DNA of 17,856 nt from an uncultured Candidatus Saccharibacteria bacterium. GTDB taxonomy: Bacteria; Patescibacteriota; Saccharimonadia; Saccharimonadales; Saccharimonadaceae. This document shows, in pieces, positions 13,985 through 17,856 of this stretch. Every line of letters begins with the position of its first letter. Position 1 is the first letter of the stretch. The notes beneath the pieces were generated by a model that was not told the DNA's origin, searched no databases, and was given only the letters and a program-made list of their open reading frames with translations. A program made the translations under genes and the position numbers. The stretch covers positions 1-17,856 of the forward strand of contig CALBWN010000021.1 in assembly GCA_937974295.1 (NCBI GenBank). The letters run 5' to 3'.

Positions 13985-14191
13985 CTAATCCTCTGCACTC
14001 TGCTGGCTCGTCAGATACCAGCTCCCATCGTGCGGTGATTGATACACACGCAGCTGCACATCCAGCTGGTATTTGCGGAGCTCGGCAATGGCACGCAAGG
14101 CGGCTGCACGGCTCGGGTAGCGCTTTTTGGCCGCTTCATTATGTGGTGGGCGGTAGGGCTGGTGTTTGGGTGTTTTGTTGCGGCGTGGCAT
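13985..14191 (-). CDS. small basic hypothetical protein, 68 aa
   Basis: A 68-residue, strongly basic protein of unknown function. The N-terminus MPRRNKTPKHQPYRPPHNEAA is Arg/Lys/Pro-rich and probably disordered. A central helix (SRAAALRAIAELRKYQ) is followed by a probable beta-hairpin (LDVQLRVYQSPHDGSWYLTS). The charge suggests nucleic-acid or ribosome contact, but no known family is recognised. The ATG at 14191 lies 6 nt after a TATACT box on the minus strand, so the mRNA is probably leaderless. It is upstream of, and co-oriented with, the glutaredoxin-like gene (which has its own promoter), and divergent from the ATP synthase operon. Confidence 0.68.
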   Translation of the reverse strand: MPRRNKTPKHQPYRPPHNEAAKKRYPSRAAALRAIAELRKYQLDVQLRVYQSPHDGSWYLTSQQSAED

Positions 14192-14197
14192 AGCTCT

Positions 14198-14203
14198 AGT
14201 ATA
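14198..14203 (-). promoter_or_regulatory. -10 box of 68-aa gene
   Basis: On the minus strand TATACT (14203..14198) ends 6 nt before the ATG at 14191. No Shine-Dalgarno is present. Confidence 0.5.
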
Positions 14204-14410
14204 CGCGGCTTTGCTGAGCGATGCCAGTTATCTCGCGCAGAGCCCCCTGAGAAATGGTTATAAAAGTCAATGTCATATATAAAGTAAGCAACTCCACGCT
14301 CAATCATCACAAGCTGTGTGCGCTCTATCCTCTCAAAAAGCAAAAGCACGGTGCTAGTGTACCGCGAGATGGCGGTAATTTAAGATTCATACCCAACTGC
14401 CGCTTTCCTC

Positions 14411-14439
14411 TTTACGTCTGTGGGGTCTCCTGGTACAAT
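14411..14439 (+). promoter_or_regulatory. promoter of ATP synthase operon
   Basis: TTTACG (14411-14416), a 17-nt spacer and an extended -10 TG-G-TACAAT, with TACAAT at 14434-14439, 8 nt before the first operon ATG at 14448. A short ACCGC/GCGGT hairpin lies further upstream (about 14360-14375). Confidence 0.6.
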
Positions 14440-14447
14440 AGGGCCAT

Positions 14448-14693
14448 ATGAGTACGGAGTCTCGTGAGAATGCCCGCTCGCACGGTAGCCAAGTGGTTAG
14501 TGTGCTGTGGCGTACCCTACTTGGGACAACCTGGCGAATGGCGGTGCCAACTGTTGGGTTGTTTTTGCTCGGAGTCTGGGCAGACCGGCAATTTGCAACC
14601 AAGCCGTGGCTGATGTTTGCCGGCTTGGTGGTCGGCATTGCTCTTGCAGCGGGGCTCATCACGCACCAAATTAAGGGAGGTCATCGCACATGA
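14448..14693 (+). CDS. atpI: AtpI/AtpZ-like ATP synthase accessory protein
   Basis: An 81-aa protein with two transmembrane helices (about 31-48 and 55-75) in the position where atpI/atpZ opens F-type ATP synthase operons. Known members help c-ring assembly or form a small cation channel; they are not part of the finished enzyme. The sequence LLGTTWRMAVPTVGLFLLGVW fits the AtpZ-like hydrophobic hairpin, but such proteins are poorly conserved and position is the main evidence. The gene is apparently leaderless. Its TGA stop overlaps the ATG of atpB (ATGA), pointing to translational coupling. Confidence 0.75.
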   Translation: MSTESRENARSHGSQVVSVLWRTLLGTTWRMAVPTVGLFLLGVWADRQFATKPWLMFAGLVVGIALAAGLITHQIKGGHRT

Positions 14694-15520
14694 TGTTTTT
14701 TGCGGCAGTGCCACACATCTCGGTCAAGGCAGACGAGGTGTTTTCGATTGCTGGCTGGCCAATTACTAATGCCAATCTCGTTGGTCTGCTGGGCCTCATC
14801 GTCTTGGCTTGGCTCATGTTTCGCACGCGGGCAGCGGTGCTGGGCAAGAAGAAGGCCAACTTTGCAACTCGCTTGACTGTCTGGTGCTTTGAGGGGCTGT
14901 ACAATACCGTTGGGCAGGTTATTCCCAGCAAGAAATGGACGCGGCGCGTTGCCCCCCTTGTTATTACAATGTTTTTCTTTATCGCCGCGCAATATTGGCT
15001 GGGGTTGTTGCCAGTTGTCGGGCCAGTGATGGTTGGCCATACACCACTGTTCCGTGGCCAAAATGCCGATCTCAACATGACCTTTGCCCTCGCGGCCGTT
15101 ACGATCGTTATGGCGCAGGTGTATGCAGCACGCGAGCTTGGCTTTGTGGGCAACCTCAAGCGGTATTTTGTGAATCCCTTGCGCGATCCGATCATGTCCT
15201 TTGTCGGGATTCTCGAGATTGTGGCAGAGTTCTCGCGCTTACTGAGCCTATCCTTCCGTCTATTTGGTAATGTGCTTGCCGGTGAGATCTTGATCGCGAT
15301 GATCGCCTACCTCACCCAAGTGGCAATGCCAGCGGTGCTCCAGCCGTTCTATCTCTTTGAGCTATTTATCGGTGGCATTCAGGCCTATATCTTCTTTATG
15401 CTTTCAACTGTGTTTATTTCACTCGGGCTCACGCATCACGGCGGTGATGAGGAAAAAGATACGCACTCAAATACCTCGACTTCTTCAGACGCGAACCTCG
15501 TGACCGAAGGAGTAAAATAA
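14690..15520 (+). CDS. atpB: ATP synthase F0 subunit a
   Basis: A 276-aa multi-pass membrane protein forming the proton half-channels beside the c-ring. The key arginine is Arg190 in SLSFRLFGNVLAGE (186-199), corresponding to Arg210 of E. coli subunit a; the surrounding helix and the C-terminal FELFIGGIQAYIFFMLSTVFI are characteristic. About five to six hydrophobic helices are visible. The C-terminus adds a polar tail rich in Asp, Thr and Ser (about 250-276). Two ATGs in tandem (14690, 14693) are possible starts. GGGAGG lies 9 nt before the first, which also overlaps the atpI stop. It is followed by a 32-nt gap to atpE. Confidence 0.96.
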   Translation: MMFFAAVPHISVKADEVFSIAGWPITNANLVGLLGLIVLAWLMFRTRAAVLGKKKANFATRLTVWCFEGLYNTVGQVIPSKKWTRRVAPLVITMFFFIAAQYWLGLLPVVGPVMVGHTPLFRGQNADLNMTFALAAVTIVMAQVYAARELGFVGNLKRYFVNPLRDPIMSFVGILEIVAEFSRLLSLSFRLFGNVLAGEILIAMIAYLTQVAMPAVLQPFYLFELFIGGIQAYIFFMLSTVFISLGLTHHGGDEEKDTHSNTSTSSDANLVTEGVK

Positions 15521-15552
15521 CATTGGTAATAACTAAATAAGGAGAAATAATT

Positions 15553-15765
15553 ATGAAAGACATCGCCTTTACCCTGACGTATGCTATCCCAGCAGGGTTT
15601 GCCGCGCTTGGATGTGGCTGGATCGGCGCCAGCGCTATGAAGGCAGCTGGCCGCAACCCAGAGAAGATTAACGACCTACGCACCATGATGATCCTTGGTA
15701 TTTCGTTCATCGATGCTTTGGCTATCATTGGTTTTGTGGCCGCGATCGTCGGCAAGGTGATGTAA
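15553..15765 (+). CDS. atpE: ATP synthase F0 subunit c
   Basis: A 70-aa proteolipid forming the rotor ring: two helices joined by the polar loop GRNPE (33-37), which replaces the usual RQP. The ion-binding carboxylate is Asp54 in ISFIDALAIIG in helix 2. Helix 1 has GCGWIGAS where sodium-type rings have a Gln ligand, so proton coupling is more likely (inference). AAGGAG (15539-15544) is 8 nt upstream of the ATG. The subunit is slightly shorter than most, because the N-terminal extension before helix 1 is short. Confidence 0.95.
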   Translation: MKDIAFTLTYAIPAGFAALGCGWIGASAMKAAGRNPEKINDLRTMMILGISFIDALAIIGFVAAIVGKVM

Positions 15766-15778
15766 GGAGTTCGCACTC

Positions 15779-16325
15779 GTGAATACCCTGCACTATTTTG
15801 CATCGACAGAGGCGGGTGGTGGCGATTTGTTCTCGTCGCTTGGTCTTGATTGGCAGCTGTTTCCTGCAAATGGTGGCATTTGTGGTGCTGCTCTTGGTCT
15901 TGAAGAAGTGGGTCTATCCACCGCTGCTCGACATGCTCGATCAGCGCGATGCGAAGATTCGCGATGGCCTCAAAGCAGCTGAGAAAGCGCAAAAGGCAGC
16001 TGACGAGACCGAGGAGCGCACTGCTGCAATGCTCAAGAAAGCCCGCCACGAGTCACAAGAAATTGTGACCGCTGCCAAGACTGAGGCAGCGAGCATGGTG
16101 AACGACGCCAAAGACGACGCCCACACGCAGGCCGAGCGCATCTTAGCGTCGGCTCGCACCCAAACGCAGACAGAGCTGGCCGAGGCCAAGCGGGCACTGC
16201 GCCGCGAGATGGTCGACATGGTCGTTGAGGCAACGCGTGCAGTGACGGCCGAGACTGTCGATGCGTCGAAGGATCGCCAGCTGATCGAGAAGCATCTGAC
16301 CAAGCTTGATAAGGAGCAAGGCTGA
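15779..16325 (+). CDS. atpF: ATP synthase F0 subunit b, +1 frameshift required
   Basis: The peripheral-stalk b subunit. The body, from LQMVAFVVLLLVLKKW through YPPLLDMLDQRDAKI and a long Ala/Glu/Lys coiled coil to DKEQG, is in the frame of 15798-16325. The expected N-terminus of b subunits (...FSSLGLDWQLF) is in the frame of a GTG at 15779, which has AAGGAG (15764-15769) 9 nt upstream. The two frames join cleanly at TTT-C-CTG (15860-15866) by skipping one base, giving a protein of about 181 aa. The alternative ATG at 15798 has no ribosome site and yields an Arg-rich N-terminus unlike the family. The cause may be an indel in the sequence, a mutation, or programmed +1 slippage from TTT to TTC. 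The stop TGA overlaps the atpH ATG (TGATG). Confidence 0.82.
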
Positions 16326-16735
16326 TGGCGGCCGGTTTTTCGCGCCGCCGCCTTGCTGCGTATGTCGCTGAGCAGATTGCTGCTGGCGCTGAGGTGTCTG
16401 CTGTGCTGCGCCAGGTTGCTGCCTATCTTATTGACACCCGTGCAACGCGCGATGTCGATGTGGTGGCAGCAACGATTGAGGAAGCGCTGGCTGAGCGCGG
16501 TATCGTTGTCGCTGAGGTTACGACGGCACATGCGCTGTCGGCTGCCTTGCAGAAGCAGCTCACAACAGAGGTCACAGCACTTGCTGAGCAGAGTGGCACT
16601 GCGCTGGTTACGTCAGTGCAGCTCTGCCAGGTTGTCGATTCGTCGGTGATCGGTGGCGTGAAGATTGCTCTGCCAGGCCAGCACTATGATGGCACTATCC
16701 AACACAAACTAACCGCCCTTGCGGGCACGAAATAA
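16325..16735 (+). CDS. atpH: ATP synthase F1 subunit delta, short form
   Basis: A 136-aa delta (OSCP) subunit, which ties the peripheral stalk to the top of F1. The C-terminal signature VDSSVIGGVKIALPGQHYDG (104-123) followed by TIQHKLTAL is the conserved OSCP strand-turn-helix. The N-terminal helical domain is visibly shorter than usual: typical subunits have about 175-180 residues with six helices, here only about 70 residues precede the linker. The start overlaps the atpF stop by one base and has AAGGAG 8 nt upstream, so the short N-terminus looks genuine rather than mis-called. Confidence 0.88.
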   Translation: MAAGFSRRRLAAYVAEQIAAGAEVSAVLRQVAAYLIDTRATRDVDVVAATIEEALAERGIVVAEVTTAHALSAALQKQLTTEVTALAEQSGTALVTSVQLCQVVDSSVIGGVKIALPGQHYDGTIQHKLTALAGTK

Positions 16736-16747
16736 GAGGAATTATAC

Positions 16748-17856
16748 ATGGCTGAAACAACAGTTACAGAGTTGTCCGAGAGCTTGCGGCAAGCGATCGC
16801 AGGCCTGGAAGCCTCTGAAGGACTAGAGCAGGTCGGTATCGTGACCCGAGTGGGTGATGGTGTGGCCTGGGTGCATGGTTTGCGCCACGCTGGCTATAGC
16901 GAGGTGCTCAAGATCGAGACCAAAACAGGTGTCGTTGAGGCATTTGCTCTCAACCTGATGGAAGATGAAATTGGCGCTGTGCTGCTCGGCAGCGACCAAG
17001 GTGTAGCTGCTGGCGACCGCGTCAAGCTCAAGGGCGAGGTGCTGAGTGTGCCAGTTGGCAAGGAGTTGCTTGGCCGCGTGGTAAACCCGCTCGGTGAGCC
17101 GCTTGATGGTGGCCCAGCCATCACTACCACGCAGCGTGGCTTGGTAGAGCGTGAGGCAATCGGCGTGATGGGCCGCAAGAGCGTGCACGAGCCACTGATG
17201 ACTGGTATTATGAGCATCGATGCGATGTTCCCGATTGGCCGCGGCCAGCGCGAGCTGATCATTGGTGACCGCCAGACCGGTAAGACAGCAATTGCCCTCG
17301 ACACGATGATCAACCAAGCGCGTCAAAAGACTGGCGTGGTGAATGTCTACGTTGCCGTTGGGCAGAAGCTGAGCAAGATTGCTCGCCTGGTTGAGCGCCT
17401 CAAAGAAGAAGGTGTGATGGATCAGACTATCGTGGTAGCAACCAGCCCAAGCGACCCAGCTTCCCTGCTTTACCTCGCGCCATATGCCGGTACTGCTATG
17501 GGCGAATACTTCCGCGACAATGGTGGCCATGCTTTGATGATCTACGATGACCTGACTAAGCACGCCGTCGCTTACCGCCAGATGAGCTTGCTGCTGCGTC
17601 GTCCACCAGGGCGCGAGGCCTTCCCGGGTGATGTGTTCTATTTGCATAGCCGCTTACTCGAGCGCAGCGCTAAGCTGAGTGATGAGCTTGGGGCGGGTTC
17701 ACTTACTGCCCTGCCGATCATTGAGACTCAGGCGGGCGATATCTCCGCCTACATCCCCACCAACGTCATCTCCATCACCGACGGGCAGATCTTTATGGAG
17801 ACAGATCTCTTCTACCAAGGTATTCGCCCAGCCATTAGTGCTGGTCTCTCGGTGTC
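16748..17856 (+). CDS. atpA: ATP synthase F1 subunit alpha (partial, runs off window)
   Basis: The first 369 codons of the alpha subunit, which carries the non-catalytic nucleotide site of F1. The beta-barrel domain (about 28-95) includes VGDGVAWVHGL. The P-loop GDRQTGKT is at 173-180, preceded by SIDAMFPIGRGQRELIIG. Further conserved blocks are YVAVGQKLSKIARL, MIYDDLTKHAVAYRQMSLLLRRPPGREAFPGDVFYLHSRLLER, and ITDGQIFMETDLFYQGIRPAISAGLSV near the right edge. AGAGGA lies 7 nt before the ATG, just after the atpH stop. The reading frame is intact to the window end. Confidence 0.97.
   Translation, partial: MAETTVTELSESLRQAIAGLEASEGLEQVGIVTRVGDGVAWVHGLRHAGYSEVLKIETKTGVVEAFALNLMEDEIGAVLLGSDQGVAAGDRVKLKGEVLSVPVGKELLGRVVNPLGEPLDGGPAITTTQRGLVEREAIGVMGRKSVHEPLMTGIMSIDAMFPIGRGQRELIIGDRQTGKTAIALDTMINQARQKTGVVNVYVAVGQKLSKIARLVERLKEEGVMDQTIVVATSPSDPASLLYLAPYAGTAMGEYFRDNGGHALMIYDDLTKHAVAYRQMSLLLRRPPGREAFPGDVFYLHSRLLERSAKLSDELGAGSLTALPIIETQAGDISAYIPTNVISITDGQIFMETDLFYQGIRPAISAGLSV

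Noticed and set aside
15798..15863. ATG 15798 as the true atpF start
   Set aside because: No ribosome site precedes it, and its Arg-rich first residues do not resemble b subunits, while the GTG at 15779 has a well-placed AAGGAG and a family-like N-terminus in the other frame.
15429..17647. Long minus-strand frames opposite atpE-atpF-atpH-atpA
   Set aside because: They are antisense to clearly recognisable ATP synthase genes and arise from codon bias on the plus strand.

Overview
The window looks like part of a small-genome Candidate Phyla Radiation chromosome, most likely Saccharibacteria (TM7). This is inferred from gene content (a compact F-type ATP synthase operon, several GT4 glycosyltransferases, a pilin-like surface protein) and from promoter style: many genes have an extended -10 box (TGn-TATAAT-like) only 6-11 bases before the ATG, as expected for leaderless mRNAs. 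TGA is used as a stop (for example atpI and atpF), so the code appears standard. No rRNA, tRNA, CRISPR array or insertion sequence is visible.

Layout. Positions 1-263 hold a putative small minus-strand transcript with its own strong promoter, a near-perfect Shine-Dalgarno sequence in front of a four-codon ORF, a perfect 15-bp hairpin and a terminator. Next comes exonuclease III (minus). From 1.2 to 6.2 kb is an envelope-glycan cluster: three GT4 glycosyltransferases (plus) and one GT2 glycosyltransferase (minus). The first, the third and the GT2 gene are visibly AT-rich, while the second GT4 (2838-4091) has the GC-rich codon use of the rest of the window. From 6.2 to 8.1 kb on the minus strand lie an alpha/beta hydrolase directly behind smpB, and an unrecognised 137-aa protein. 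At 8.2-8.66 kb (minus) a 66-residue two-helix membrane protein has a copy of the promoter found at 194-237, a leader whose hairpins can hide the ribosome site, and a 113-nt rod-like hairpin ending in a T-run. An ABC-F ATPase follows at 8958-10625.

Positions 10937-13201 encode the most striking protein: a prepilin/PilX-like N-terminus joined to an RCC1-type beta-propeller into which a ricin-B-like beta-trefoil is inserted. It is a candidate pilus-associated adhesin, relevant to an organism expected to live attached to a host cell. A glutaredoxin-like protein and a small basic protein (both minus) separate it from the ATP synthase operon atpI/Z-atpB-atpE-atpF-atpH-atpA, which runs off the right edge inside atpA. 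In atpF the start supported by a Shine-Dalgarno and by family similarity lies in a different frame from the body of the gene, so a +1 frameshift at a TTT-C site, or a sequence indel, is needed.

Main points to follow up: the duplicated promoter/leader cassette with its small membrane protein and structured RNAs, the pilin-propeller-lectin fusion, the atpF frameshift, and the consistent leaderless promoter architecture.
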